Shown here piece after piece: positions 1-8,083 of a stretch of 64,000 nt of DNA. Source of the stretch: CAVPTL01 sp963794415. Its GTDB lineage: Bacteria > Actinomycetota > Thermoleophilia > Gaiellales > JAICJC01. The stretch spans positions 1,488,001 through 1,552,000 of the forward strand of contig CAWCDI010000001.1 in NCBI GenBank assembly GCA_963794415.1. Reading direction: 5' to 3'. A model generated the notes under the pieces. That model saw only the letters and a list, made by a program, of their open reading frames with translations, did not search any database and was not told the DNA's origin. Every line of letters starts with the position of its first letter. Within the stretch, counting starts at the first letter, position 1. The position numbers and the translations under genes are program-made.

Positions 1-206
1 GGCCTGCACCTCGTCCCACTCGGTCACATCGCAGCGCACCGCGAGCGCCTTCGAGGCGCCGCCCAGCTCGGCCGCGAGGGCGTCGAGCTCGTCGTGCGGC
101 GCGCCGCGAGCACCACTCGCCGGCCGCTCGCCACGGCCTGGCGGGCGGTCTCGGCGCCGATGCCGCTCGACGCTCCCGTGATGAAGACGACGTCCCCGGA
201 TGCCAT
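1..206 (-). pseudogene. SDR-family NAD(P)-dependent oxidoreductase, partial and frameshifted
   Basis: The N-terminus reads as a classical short-chain dehydrogenase: a beta strand followed by the Rossmann motif TGASSGIG (residues 10-17) and VVLAARR at the end of beta 2. From about position 95 the frame opened by the ATG at 206 turns into Arg/Ser-rich nonsense. The next frame instead gives DELDALAAELGG, then LAVRCDVTEWDEV, which is exactly what an SDR should have there. One base therefore appears to be missing around 91-98. The 3' part lies beyond base 1. Whether this is a real mutation or an assembly error cannot be decided here. The substrate is unknown. It is divergent from the gene at 276. 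Confidence 0.75.
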
Positions 207-275
207 TGCAGGATCGTAGCGGTGGCAAGATCCACCACATGAACCCGGATTGCCATCCGCGCTCGAAGGGTACGT

Positions 276-809
276 ATGCCGGCGAACGCTGACCTGTGGG
301 GATGGCGTTCGTCCGAGACGCGAACAGAGGACGGCGCGGTCGAATCAACGCAGCAGGTCTGGGCGCACGAGCCGGTGGTCGCCATGAGCGAGCATGGCGC
401 GAAGCAGCTTGGCTCCATCTACTGGCGAGAGGTCAGACGGGCTACCCGCGGCCTCGTGCGGGTGCGCGAGCTGGACTCCGCGGTCGAGATCCGGCTGGTC
501 GGGCGCCCGACGCTTCTTCGCTTCACGCCGGCCCAGCTCTCCGTCGAGCCCGACGCGGTGTCATGCGTCTACTCCATCACCGGCGGCCTTCTGAGCCGCG
601 AGCCGACCGGTACCATCACCTTTACCCAGCGCAAGCTGGACGACCGGGTGCTGCTGTGGTCGGGCATCAAGGGGTTTCACCCGACGCTGGCGGCACGGCC
701 CGGCGCGCCCGACTGGACGGGCGAGCTCTACAAGCGCATCCAGGCGCGACTGCACGTGGCCATCAGCGGTGACTACTTCCGTCGCCTGATCAGAGAGGGA
801 CGAGCATGA
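276..809 (+). CDS. hypothetical protein, 177 aa
   Basis: No family recognised. It is a soluble protein without signal peptide or membrane segment. The ATG follows GAAGGG by a few bases. A second in-frame start (MSEHGAKQL..., about position 384) may be the true one, because the first ~36 residues look unlike the rest. The stop overlaps the ATG of the NAD(P)-binding gene at 806 by four bases, so the two are probably translationally coupled and may act together. Confidence 0.6.
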   Translation: MPANADLWGWRSSETRTEDGAVESTQQVWAHEPVVAMSEHGAKQLGSIYWREVRRATRGLVRVRELDSAVEIRLVGRPTLLRFTPAQLSVEPDAVSCVYSITGGLLSREPTGTITFTQRKLDDRVLLWSGIKGFHPTLAARPGAPDWTGELYKRIQARLHVAISGDYFRRLIREGRA

Positions 810-1678
810 GAGTCGCAGTCTTCGGAGCAACCGGAACGGTCGGCGGGGCGCTCCTCCCGCGCCTGGCCGAGCACCACGAGGTGACGGGCGTCTCGCGCAG
901 CGAGCGCGACGACGCAGACGGCATCCGCTGGGTCACCGCCGACATCGCAAACCCCACCAGCATGCGCGCGGCGCTCGAGGGGATCGACGTCGCCTACTAC
1001 CTGGTGCACTCGCTCGGCACGCCGGACTTCGCCGCCCGCGACCGCCGCGGCGCAGCCATCATGGCGCGGGCGGCCGAGAGCGCGGGCGTGCGCCAGATCG
1101 TGTTCCTCGGCGGCCTCGGCGACGACTCGGAGGATCTCTCGGAGCACCTCAGGAGCCGGCGCGAGACCGAGCGTGAGCTCGCGAAGGGCGCCACGCCGGT
1201 CACCACCATCCGCGCGGCAGTGGTCATCGCCCCCGGCAGCACGGCCTTCGAGACCATCGTCGCGCTGGTCGACCGGCTCCCGGGCATGGTGTGCCCGCGG
1301 TGGGTATCGACCCCCACCCAGCCGATCGCCGTCAACGACATCGTGAGCTACCTGGCCGGCGTGTGCGGGCGCGAGGACACCTTCGGCAAGATCTACGAGG
1401 CCGGCGGCCCCGAGGTGATGACCTACCGCAACATGATCGAGGTGATCGGCGAGCTCCGCGGCCACCATCCGCTGATCGTGGAGGTGCCCGTGCTCACGCC
1501 CTGGCTCTCATCCCACTGGCTGGGGCTCGTGACGCCCGTGAACGCCGGCACTGCGAAGCCGCTGATCGACGGCCTCAAGAACCCCACCGTCGTCACCGAC
1601 GACGCGCTTCAGGAGCTGATTCCGCTCGAGCTGACGTCGTTCGAGACGGCGGCGCGGGACGCCCTGGCCGACCGCTGA
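806..1678 (+). CDS. NAD(P)H-binding protein, atypical SDR (NmrA/NDUFA9-like)
   Basis: 290 aa. A Rossmann dinucleotide motif GATGTVGG starts at residue 8 and is followed by the pattern of atypical SDRs: a VTADIANP segment, VAYYLVHSLG, and a strand ending IVFLGGLGD. The catalytic YxxxK of classical SDRs is not evident, which fits the NmrA/complex-I-39-kDa-like subgroup, often redox sensors or assembly factors. The substrate is not predictable. It is coupled to the upstream hypothetical gene by an ATGA overlap. Its 3' end overlaps the convergent MFS gene by about 70 bases. Confidence 0.8.
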   Translation: MRVAVFGATGTVGGALLPRLAEHHEVTGVSRSERDDADGIRWVTADIANPTSMRAALEGIDVAYYLVHSLGTPDFAARDRRGAAIMARAAESAGVRQIVFLGGLGDDSEDLSEHLRSRRETERELAKGATPVTTIRAAVVIAPGSTAFETIVALVDRLPGMVCPRWVSTPTQPIAVNDIVSYLAGVCGREDTFGKIYEAGGPEVMTYRNMIEVIGELRGHHPLIVEVPVLTPWLSSHWLGLVTPVNAGTAKPLIDGLKNPTVVTDDALQELIPLELTSFETAARDALADR

Positions 1679-2838
1679 GGAGCCCAGCCGGCCGTGGCTG
1701 CGAGCACCGCGAAGCCGGCGATCAGGACGCCCGTGGCGAGCCCGGCGACGCCGTGCCAGCCCCATGACTGCCACGCGAGGCCCGGCACGTAGCCGCCGAT
1801 GGCGCCGGCGACGTAGTAGGCGCTGAAGTAGACGGCGGTGGCGAACCCGCGGTTGTGCTCGGTGGAGGAGGCCACGCCCAGCTGGCACGCGGTCACGCCC
1901 GCGAACATCGCCCCGGCGAACAGCGCGAGCCCGAGGCCGATCACGACGATCGACGACGAGAACGAGAGCAGCACGCCGGCGAGCGCGATCACCATCGCCG
2001 CGGCGGCCACCTTGCGCCAGCCGATGCGGCCGCTGAGCGTGCCCGCCGACGGCCCGATGGCGCCGAAGAGCCAGAGCACGAAGATGAGGCTCGCGATCGA
2101 CGGCGAGTACGAGAACGGCGCCGCCTCCAGCCGGTAGTCCACGAACGAGAACACGCCGACGAACCCGAAGAAGAGGCTCGCACCGGCCGCCGAGGCGCCG
2201 ATGAGGGTGCGGTTTCGCAGGAGGCCCAGGCGCGATCCGGCATACGTGATCTGCTCGCGGTGCACGACCGGGTCGGGCTCGAGCCCGCGGCGCACGACGA
2301 CGGCGGCGGCCGCGGGGAGGATCGCGAGCAGGCCCATCGCCCAGCGCCAGCCGATCGCGTCGGTCACGAGGGCCACGCCGAGGCGGCCGACGAGCCCGCC
2401 CACCACCAGCGTCGAGATGTAGTAGCCCATCGCGCGCGAGCCGATGCGCGGCTTGTAGACGTCGGCGATGTAGCCCACGCCGACGGTGAGGAGGCCGGGC
2501 ATGACGAGTCCCTCCGCCGCGCGGGCGACGAGGAGCAGGACGAACGTGGGCGCGAGCGGCACGATGACGGCGGGGATGACGAGGAGCGTGCTTGCAAGCG
2601 TCAGCGAGCGGCGCAGGCCGATGCGGTCGGAGAGCGGCCCCCAGATCCACGCGCCGACGGCGAGCGCCACGACGAGCACCGAGATGGTGAGCCCCGCCTG
2701 CGACGGCGAGACGCCGAACGACTGGCCGAGCTGCGGCAGGATCGCCTGCGTGGAGTACATCGTCGCGAACATCGCGCCGGCTCCCAGCAGGAACGGGCTC
2801 ATTCCGCCAAGGGGCCCGGTGCGCGGAGCGGTCTGCAT
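1609..2838 (-). CDS. MFS transporter (YnfM-like, 12 TM)
   Basis: About 409 aa with alternating hydrophobic segments typical of a 12-helix major facilitator. After helix 2 is the signature loop GPLSDRIGLRRS, and the equivalent in the second half is GTLSGRIGWRK. The arrangement resembles the YnfM/arabinose-efflux group of drug:H+ antiporters in the inner membrane. Start chosen at the ATG preceded by GTGAGAGGC; an in-frame GTG six codons upstream (2856) is an alternative. The gene is divergent from a LysR regulator at 2914, which probably controls it. The substrate is unknown. Confidence 0.85.
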   Translation of the reverse strand: MQTAPRTGPLGGMSPFLLGAGAMFATMYSTQAILPQLGQSFGVSPSQAGLTISVLVVALAVGAWIWGPLSDRIGLRRSLTLASTLLVIPAVIVPLAPTFVLLLVARAAEGLVMPGLLTVGVGYIADVYKPRIGSRAMGYYISTLVVGGLVGRLGVALVTDAIGWRWAMGLLAILPAAAAVVVRRGLEPDPVVHREQITYAGSRLGLLRNRTLIGASAAGASLFFGFVGVFSFVDYRLEAAPFSYSPSIASLIFVLWLFGAIGPSAGTLSGRIGWRKVAAAAMVIALAGVLLSFSSSIVVIGLGLALFAGAMFAGVTACQLGVASSTEHNRGFATAVYFSAYYVAGAIGGYVPGLAWQSWGWHGVAGLATGVLIAGFAVLAATAGWAPQRSARASRAAVSNDVSSSGISS

Positions 2839-2893
2839 GCCTCTCACTCTAGGCACAGCCGGGTAAGATATCCAAGATCAATCTCGACCATGT

Positions 2894-2914
2894 TTGAGAC
2901 GATGGGAGTCTCAA
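2894..2914. promoter_or_regulatory. inverted repeat TTGAGAC-N7-GTCTCAA overlapping the LysR start codon
   Basis: A perfect 7-bp inverted repeat with a 7-base spacer. The right arm ends in the first base of the LysR ATG and the spacer/arm junction contains its GGGAG ribosome-binding site. As DNA it is a candidate autoregulatory operator; LysR sites are typically imperfect dyads of the T-N11-A type. As RNA it could fold and hide the ribosome-binding site. It lies in the divergent promoter region shared with the MFS gene. Confidence 0.5.
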
Positions 2915-3798
2915 TGGAGCTCCGCCACCTTCGCTACTTCACCGCCGTCGCCGAGGAGCTGCACTTCGGCCGCGCTGCCGCGCGCCTGCACATCGCGCAG
3001 TCGCCCCTGAGCCAGCAGATCCGCCGGCTGGAGGCCGAGCTCGGCGTGGCGCTCTTCGACCGCAGCCGGCGAAGCGTGCAGCTGACCGCTGCCGGGCGGC
3101 TCCTGCAGGAGCAGGCCACGCCGCTGCTGGCCCAGGCAGACAGGCTCGAGCAGACCATGCGCGACGCCGCCGGCGGCCGGGTCGGCGCGCTCACCGTCGG
3201 CTTCGTCGGGTCGGCGACCTACAGCACACTGCCCACCATCGTGCGCGCCCACCGGCTGGCTCACCCAAGGGTCGAGGTACGGCTGGTGGAGCTCACCACC
3301 GGCCCGCAGATCGAGGCGCTCACGTCGGGCCAGATCGACATCGGCCTGGTGCGGCCGCCGGTGCGAAGCGACGCCGTCGAGGTCACGCCGCTGGTCGAGG
3401 AGCAGCTCGTGGCCGCGCTGCCCGACTCCCACCCGCTGGCGTCGCGCGATGTCGTGGACGTGCGCGACCTCGCCGACCAGCCGTTCGTGAGCTTCCCGCG
3501 CAGGATCGGCAGCGGGCTCTTCGACGACATCCTCGCGGTGTGCAGCCGAGCCGGCTTCAGCCCCCAGGTGGTGCAGGAGGCCAACGAGATGCAGACCATC
3601 GTGAGCCTCGTCTCGGCGGGCCTCGGCGTCGCGCTCGTGCCCGAGTCGATGCAGGCGTTCACCCGCCCGCACCTCGCGCTGCGCCCGCTGCGGGGCTCGG
3701 ACGTGACGCTGCGGCTGGCGCTCGCCCGCCGCGTGGGCGACCCCTCGCCGCTCGTGCGCCAGTTCGCCGAGAGCGCGCTCGCGGCGTATGACCGGTGA
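2914..3798 (+). CDS. LysR-family transcriptional regulator
   Basis: 294 aa, the usual LysR length. Residues 1-60 form the winged helix-turn-helix, with HFGRAAARLHIAQSPLSQQI as recognition region and ALFDRSRR after it. The rest is a two-lobe periplasmic-binding-like effector domain. Start chosen at the ATG after GGGAG (2904-2908); an ATG eight codons earlier lacks a ribosome-binding site. It is divergent from the MFS exporter, the usual LysR layout for a regulator controlling its neighbour. The effector is unknown. Confidence 0.9.
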   Translation: MELRHLRYFTAVAEELHFGRAAARLHIAQSPLSQQIRRLEAELGVALFDRSRRSVQLTAAGRLLQEQATPLLAQADRLEQTMRDAAGGRVGALTVGFVGSATYSTLPTIVRAHRLAHPRVEVRLVELTTGPQIEALTSGQIDIGLVRPPVRSDAVEVTPLVEEQLVAALPDSHPLASRDVVDVRDLADQPFVSFPRRIGSGLFDDILAVCSRAGFSPQVVQEANEMQTIVSLVSAGLGVALVPESMQAFTRPHLALRPLRGSDVTLRLALARRVGDPSPLVRQFAESALAAYDR

Positions 3799-3819
3799 CA
3801 TCCGTGCGATAGTGGCATC

Positions 3820-4656
3820 GTGATCGAGCAGTTCTCAGCGCCCGTCGAGGGCGGGAGCCTGGGTGGGAGCAGATCGGGCGCGGGGCCGGCGGTGCTCGTG
3901 CTGCACGGCGGGCCGGGATCGTCGGACTACACCGAGGGCCTCGAGGCCGAGATCGCGGGCCGGTGCACGCTCGTGCGCTACACGCAGCGCGGCGTGGAGC
4001 CCAGCCTGGAGCGCGGGCCCTACACCGTCGAGCAGCACGTCGCAGATGCGATCGCCGTGCTGGACGCCCTCGGGCTCGAGCGCGCCTGGCTCCTTGGCCA
4101 CTCCTGGGGCGGCCACCTCGCCATGCACGTTGCCGTGACCCACCCGGAGCGGCTGCACGGCCTCATCTCGGTGAGCGCGCTCGGCGCGGTGGGCGACGGC
4201 GGCGAGGCCGGGTTCGCGGCCGAGCTGATGGCGCGAACGCCGCCCGCCGATGCCGCCCGCGCCGAGGAGCTGGATCAGCGCGCAATGCGCGGCGAAGGCA
4301 CCGACGCGGAGGCGATGGAGTCGCTGCGGCTCCTCTGGCCCGCGTACTTCCACACGCGGGAGGCGGCGCCGGAGATGCCGGAATCGCGGCTCTCGGTGGA
4401 GTGCTATGCCGACACGTGGGCGTCGATGCACGAGCACCTCGCCGCCGGCACGCTGGAGCGCGGGCTCCCGGGCCTCTCGATGCCGGCGTTGATCGTGCAC
4501 GGCCGCCAGGATCCCATTCCGCTCCGCACGGCCCGCGAGGCGGCTGAGCTCATACCCGGCGCCCGGCTCGAGGTGATCGACGAGTGCGGCCACTTCCCGT
4601 GGCTCGAGCAGCCGGGCGTGCTCGGCGACCTGGTCGCCGGGTTCACCGCAGGCTAG
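3820..4656 (+). CDS. alpha/beta-hydrolase, proline-iminopeptidase-like
   Basis: 278 aa, GTG start. The oxyanion motif HGGPGSS follows the first strands (about residue 30), the nucleophile elbow is GHSWGG (Ser about residue 92), and the C-terminal part supplies the acid (HGRQDPI) and histidine (DECGHFPW). HGGPG and GxSWGG are characteristic of the prolyl aminopeptidase/S33 branch, but substrate specificity cannot be read from sequence. It lies 21 bases behind the LysR gene, so it may be co-transcribed, and it overlaps the convergent helicase gene by four bases. Confidence 0.85.
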   Translation: MIEQFSAPVEGGSLGGSRSGAGPAVLVLHGGPGSSDYTEGLEAEIAGRCTLVRYTQRGVEPSLERGPYTVEQHVADAIAVLDALGLERAWLLGHSWGGHLAMHVAVTHPERLHGLISVSALGAVGDGGEAGFAAELMARTPPADAARAEELDQRAMRGEGTDAEAMESLRLLWPAYFHTREAAPEMPESRLSVECYADTWASMHEHLAAGTLERGLPGLSMPALIVHGRQDPIPLRTAREAAELIPGARLEVIDECGHFPWLEQPGVLGDLVAGFTAG

Positions 4657-7256
4657 GCGCGCTGCTCGATCTGGCGCATCGAGATGCGCACGCGCGCGAG
4701 CACGAACTCCTCGGACTCCTCGGTGAGCCGCCTCTCGAGCGCCGGCAGTGCATCGCTGGTGCCGACGCGGCCCAGCGAGACTGCCGCTGTCTGGCGCACG
4801 CGGGCGTCGCGGTCGGCCAGCGCCACCGCCAGAGCGGCGCTCGCGGCGGGATGCACGGGCTGGAATGCCAGGTCGGCCGCGGCCGCACGGCGCTCGTCGA
4901 TGGAGTTCGACTCGAGCCGGACGATGAGCGCGCCGATGGGCCCGGCGACCTTCGGCTCGCGCGCTCGGGCCCTCGCCGGGCCGCGCGCGGCGCGCCTGCG
5001 CGGAGGCGGAGGCGGCGGCAGCTCCACCGGCTTCGGCTTGCCCTCAGCAAGGCCCGCCTCGACCAGGAACCGGCTCGGCTCGTCGGCATAGACGAGGTGC
5101 AGCCGGGTCATCGTGCGCGTGAACGCGACGTAGGCGATCCGGCGCTCGTCCTCGATTGCGCCGGCCGTGTCCTCGGCGGTCTCGAGCGACCGGTGGTGCG
5201 GCAGCTGCGTGTCGTCGCAGCCGAACAGCACCACCTCCGGCCACTCGCGCCCCTTGGCGCCGTGGATGGTCGAGAGCTCGAGGCCTGCAGGATCCCGATG
5301 CTCGAGCAGCAGGTTGGTGTGCCGCTCGATCCCCGCCGCCGCCTCCGCGATGGTCTTTCGCACGGCCCAGGCCTCGATGGACTCGAGCGTCTCGGTGTCG
5401 ACCTGCTCGGTTGGCGACATCTGCTCGTACTCGCCGTAGTAGTCGTCCAGGCCGCCCTCTGACCGCAGCCGCTGGATCACCGCGGAGGCGTCGCCCTCGC
5501 GGGAGAGCTCGTCCAGCAGCCGGGCGCCGTCATCGAGGCGCTGCCGCCGCGGCGCCTGCACGCCCGCCACCGCCTCGGCGAACGAGCCGCCGGCCCGAAG
5601 CGCCGCCGTCACCTCGCCGACTGCAGCCGCAGGCAGGTTTCGGTTGGGCACGCGGAACGCCACCTGCACGTCGTCGGCCGACGCGCGCGAGAGGTCGGCC
5701 AGCAGCCGCAGGTACGCCTCGAGCGTGCCGAGCGCGCCGGACTGCTTGAAGATCGCATCCGGCCCGTCGAACCTCACGCCCGCCCGCGCGAGGGCGATGC
5801 CCGCGCCGCGCAGGAGCCTGGTGCTGCGCGCCAGCACCACCGCGTCACCGCGGCGCCAGCCGCCGTCCCTCGCAAGCTCCGCGACCGCAACAGCGGCGGC
5901 CTCCATGTCCTGGTGCCGGCCGACCGCGATGGATCCCACCCCGCCCCGCGCCGGGATGATCGTCTTGGGAAACCTCCGCTGGTTGTGCTCGATCAGCCGC
6001 GTCGAGCGCCGCACGACGTCCTCGGGGCACCGGTAGTTCGTCTCGAGCGCCCGCCGCTCGAGGCCCGGGTAGGTCTGGTCGAGGCCGATGATGCGCTCGA
6101 CGCTGGCCCGCCGCCACGCGTAGAGGCACTGATCCTCGTCGCCCACCGCAAACAGCGAGTCGTGGGGCGCCGCGAGGGTCTGGATCAGGAGCTCCTGGGC
6201 GGGCTCGATGTCCTGGTACTCATCGACCAGCACGTGGTGCCACCTGTCCTGCCACGCGCGCCGTTTCTCGGGATCGCTCTGGAGGAGGCGGATGGACTCG
6301 CGCAGCTGATCGTCGTGATCCATGGCGTCCTCGCGGTCGAGCATCGCCTGGTAGAGCTCGTAGATGGTGGCGCGCGCGAGGAGCGCCGGCGAGCCGGCGG
6401 CACGGGCCTGGGCGACCGCGTCGGCGGGGTCGGCCATCTCCACCAGCTTGAACTGCGAGATGGCCTCGGCGGCGTCGTGCGGCTCCACCCACTCGCCGTC
6501 GCCGATCTGCTGGCGGGCCTGCACCGCGATCCGCCGAAGCAGCGCCATGGAGGGCCGCTTGAGCGGCTTGCGAAGGCCCTCCTCGCCGAGGATGTGCCAG
6601 CCCAGCGAGTGGAACGTGTGCACGGCGACGTCGGGCTCGTCCAGCCGCCGCGCCAGCTCGCGGCGCGTCGCGGCGTTGAAGGCGGTGCAGAGGATCCGCT
6701 GCGGCGGCACGCCGGCGGCGAGAAGCTCCTTGACCCGGGCGATGAGCGCGGTGGTCTTGCCGCTGCCTGCGGGCGCGATGATCTGCACCACTCCGCCCAG
6801 CGGGTCGGGCTGAGCCTCGGCCGCGACGAGCCACCTGAGCCGCTCGAGCGTCCACGGGTAGCCGAACCCGGGATCAGCCACGCGGTTGGGGCTGAGATCG
6901 GCGAGCTCGGCGTCGGCGCTGATCAGCAGGCGGCAGCCGCGCCGGTAGGCGGGCTCGGCCAGGTAGCCGTAGACCTCGCGGAGGTCGCGGCTCGAGGTGG
7001 TCACGCCCATCACCGCGATGCGATCGGAGTTTGCGAGCAGGTCGAGGAGCTCTTGCGCCGGGTTTGCCTGCGACCGGCGGGCCGTGCCGACGCGCTGGGC
7101 CGGCTCGATGTAGCGCCGGCGAAGCGCCTCCCACGTGAACACCTCGTACTCGGCCCGGTCGAGCTCGGGCGTGCTGGGGCGCCTGGCTGTCCAGACGATC
7201 CGCTGCTCCGTCGTCAGTGGTTCAGGCACGCACGCAGTATGGCCCGTCGCCTGCAT
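4653..7256 (-). CDS. UvrD/Rep-type superfamily I DNA helicase with C-terminal HEAT repeats
   Basis: 867 aa. Helicase motifs in order: Walker A APAGSGKTT (161-169), Ia CTAFNAATRREL, Walker B VDEYQD, motif III GDEDQCLYAWRRA, IV TNYRCP, V STIHGAKGREWPEV and VI YVAFTRTMTRLHLVY, so a complete 3'-5' SF1A motor. After a Pro/Arg-rich linker (seven prolines in a row) the last ~85 residues resemble PBS-lyase-type HEAT repeats (ADLAFQPVHPAASAALAVAL, then AAVSLGRVGTSDALPALERR). The N-terminal ~150 residues include a segment predicting stored-protein-like alpha/beta folding without a clear family. Probable role: DNA repair or recombination, with HEAT repeats as a docking surface. Start uncertain by about ten codons. 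Confidence 0.9.
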   Translation of the reverse strand: MQATGHTACVPEPLTTEQRIVWTARRPSTPELDRAEYEVFTWEALRRRYIEPAQRVGTARRSQANPAQELLDLLANSDRIAVMGVTTSSRDLREVYGYLAEPAYRRGCRLLISADAELADLSPNRVADPGFGYPWTLERLRWLVAAEAQPDPLGGVVQIIAPAGSGKTTALIARVKELLAAGVPPQRILCTAFNAATRRELARRLDEPDVAVHTFHSLGWHILGEEGLRKPLKRPSMALLRRIAVQARQQIGDGEWVEPHDAAEAISQFKLVEMADPADAVAQARAAGSPALLARATIYELYQAMLDREDAMDHDDQLRESIRLLQSDPEKRRAWQDRWHHVLVDEYQDIEPAQELLIQTLAAPHDSLFAVGDEDQCLYAWRRASVERIIGLDQTYPGLERRALETNYRCPEDVVRRSTRLIEHNQRRFPKTIIPARGGVGSIAVGRHQDMEAAAVAVAELARDGGWRRGDAVVLARSTRLLRGAGIALARAGVRFDGPDAIFKQSGALGTLEAYLRLLADLSRASADDVQVAFRVPNRNLPAAAVGEVTAALRAGGSFAEAVAGVQAPRRQRLDDGARLLDELSREGDASAVIQRLRSEGGLDDYYGEYEQMSPTEQVDTETLESIEAWAVRKTIAEAAAGIERHTNLLLEHRDPAGLELSTIHGAKGREWPEVVLFGCDDTQLPHHRSLETAEDTAGAIEDERRIAYVAFTRTMTRLHLVYADEPSRFLVEAGLAEGKPKPVELPPPPPPRRRAARGPARARAREPKVAGPIGALIVRLESNSIDERRAAAADLAFQPVHPAASAALAVALADRDARVRQTAAVSLGRVGTSDALPALERRLTEESEEFVLARVRISMRQIEQRA

Positions 7257-7292
7257 CCCGGCGTAGGCCGGGCAGAAGCGCTGCGATTCTCC

Positions 7293-7321
7293 TTGCGAAA
7301 CCGGGCGCAGCGACGTATGCT
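7293..7321 (+). promoter_or_regulatory. candidate promoter TTGCGA-N17-TATGCT
   Basis: A -35-like TTGCGA (7293-7298) and a -10-like TATGCT (7316-7321) separated by 17 bases, about 30 bases upstream of the small gene at 7352. Together with the ribosome-binding site and terminator it outlines one complete short transcription unit. Confidence 0.45.
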
Positions 7322-7351
7322 GAGCCCTCGACCACGAAGGATCGAATCTCT

Positions 7352-7486
7352 ATGCCCATGTCGCTCTTCACCAACACGTCACGAAACACCCAGGCGGTTA
7401 CCGCCCGGGCGAAGCGTGCCGCCGGTTGCGACCCGAAGAAGCTGGCTGCCGGCACACCCACCCTCGACAGGAGCACTCTACGTTAG
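7352..7486 (+). CDS. small hypothetical protein, 44 aa
   Basis: Begins MPMSLFTNTSRN and ends DRSTLR. AAGGA lies ten bases upstream of the ATG, a promoter-like pair sits further upstream (7293-7321), and a strong intrinsic terminator follows 33 bases after the stop (7520-7547). The peptide is basic and Ala/Thr-rich, with one Cys and no membrane segment. No family recognised. The signals flanking it, rather than homology, are the reason to call it. Confidence 0.5.
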   Translation: MPMSLFTNTSRNTQAVTARAKRAAGCDPKKLAAGTPTLDRSTLR

Positions 7487-7519
7487 AACGTTTGCGATAC
7501 GTAGTTTTGGTTCTGCCGA

Positions 7520-7547
7520 GGGCGACTCACATGAGTCGCCCTTTTTT
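7520..7547 (+). terminator. intrinsic terminator, 9-bp stem plus T6
   Basis: GGGCGACTC (7520-7528), loop ACAT, GAGTCGCCC (7533-7541), then six T residues. This is the only textbook rho-independent terminator with a T tract that I found in the window. It lies between two small genes and could also act as an attenuator for the second. Confidence 0.85.
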
Positions 7548-7591
7548 GTTGCCCTGTTACCTATCACCACCCACCTCGAAAGGAGGGCACA

Positions 7592-7765
7592 GTGCATTAC
7601 GAATCCATCGATGAGCGGCACTTTGGTTCGATCACCAAAGGACGTCGCGCGCACGTGGCAAAGCAGCAGCCGATCGCCGGCACGCGCGCCGCGCACCGTG
7701 CCCTCGAGGTGCACGAGCCCATCAAGCGCCCCAGCAGGAGCGCCCGCGAAACCGCCCGTGCATAG
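7592..7765 (+). CDS. small basic hypothetical protein, 57 aa
   Basis: GTG start seven bases or fewer behind an excellent ribosome-binding site, AAAGGAGG (7579-7586). The product starts with an acidic stretch (HYESIDERHFGS) and continues as a Lys/Arg/His-rich chain. It has no Cys, signal or membrane helix and resembles a small nucleic-acid-binding or ribosome-associated peptide, but no family is recognised. It follows the terminator at 7520-7547. Its stop codon is embedded in the long hairpin at 7755-7793. Confidence 0.6.
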   Translation: MHYESIDERHFGSITKGRRAHVAKQQPIAGTRAAHRALEVHEPIKRPSRSARETARA

Positions 7766-7793
7766 AAGGTGCCTGGCACCTTCTCTGCACGGG
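7755..7793. terminator. long near-perfect hairpin over a stop codon, between convergent genes
   Basis: CCCGTGCA, AGAAGGTGCC, single T, GGCACCTTCT, TGCACGGG: two stacked arms (8 and 10 bp) with one T/C mismatch. It includes the TAG of the small gene at 7592 and lies just before the convergent gene ending at 7802. There is no T tract. It probably blocks read-through in both directions or protects 3' ends. A repeated palindromic element is an alternative. Confidence 0.6.
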
Positions 7794-7801
7794 CACGTCA
7801 G

Positions 7802-8083
7802 TCAGTCCGGTACGTGCGCCGTCCGGTAGGCCGCGAGCACGGCCTCCGCCGCGTCCTCGGCGGTGTCGCGCACCTCGAAGAGCACGCGCTCGCCGCCGCG
7901 TAGGAGCTCGGCGCGCCAGAACTCGATCTGCGCCGCCCCGTCGGTCTCGAGCGCGAGCCCCATCACCGTCCACGGGTCGAAGCTCATGAGCCTCAGCTCG
8001 AGGCCCAGCTCATGGGCCTGCGACTGGAGCTGTTCGAGGTCGGCGCCGGGCATCGGCCCGTACAGTACCGGCAGGGATGCCAC
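7802..8083 (-). CDS. hypothetical protein, 93 aa, paralogous to the gene at 50286
   Basis: Small soluble protein. The body LGLELRLMSFDPW...LLRGGERVLFEVRDT...AAEAVLAAYR matches the 114-aa protein at 50286-50630 segment by segment (LGLELEVRYDDAW, LFRNGKRVRFEIRNT, AAAEAVLAAERR). Function unknown. Start ambiguous: GTG at 8083 overlaps the divergent PE-domain gene by seven bases; ATG at 8053 avoids this. Confidence 0.65.
   Translation of the reverse strand: MASLPVLYGPMPGADLEQLQSQAHELGLELRLMSFDPWTVMGLALETDGAAQIEFWRAELLRGGERVLFEVRDTAEDAAEAVLAAYRTAHVPD

Noticed and set aside
773..1468. Minus-strand open frame of 231 codons
   Set aside because: Antisense shadow of the NAD(P)-binding gene; Ala/Asp/His-rich composition typical of GC-rich shadows.
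1855..2913. Long plus-strand open frame running into the LysR gene
   Set aside because: It is antisense to the MFS gene; only the part from 2914 has protein-like sequence and a ribosome-binding site.
7222..7476. Minus-strand 84-codon frame
   Set aside because: Opposes the promoter-ribosome-binding-site-terminator arrangement on the plus strand and has no upstream signals.
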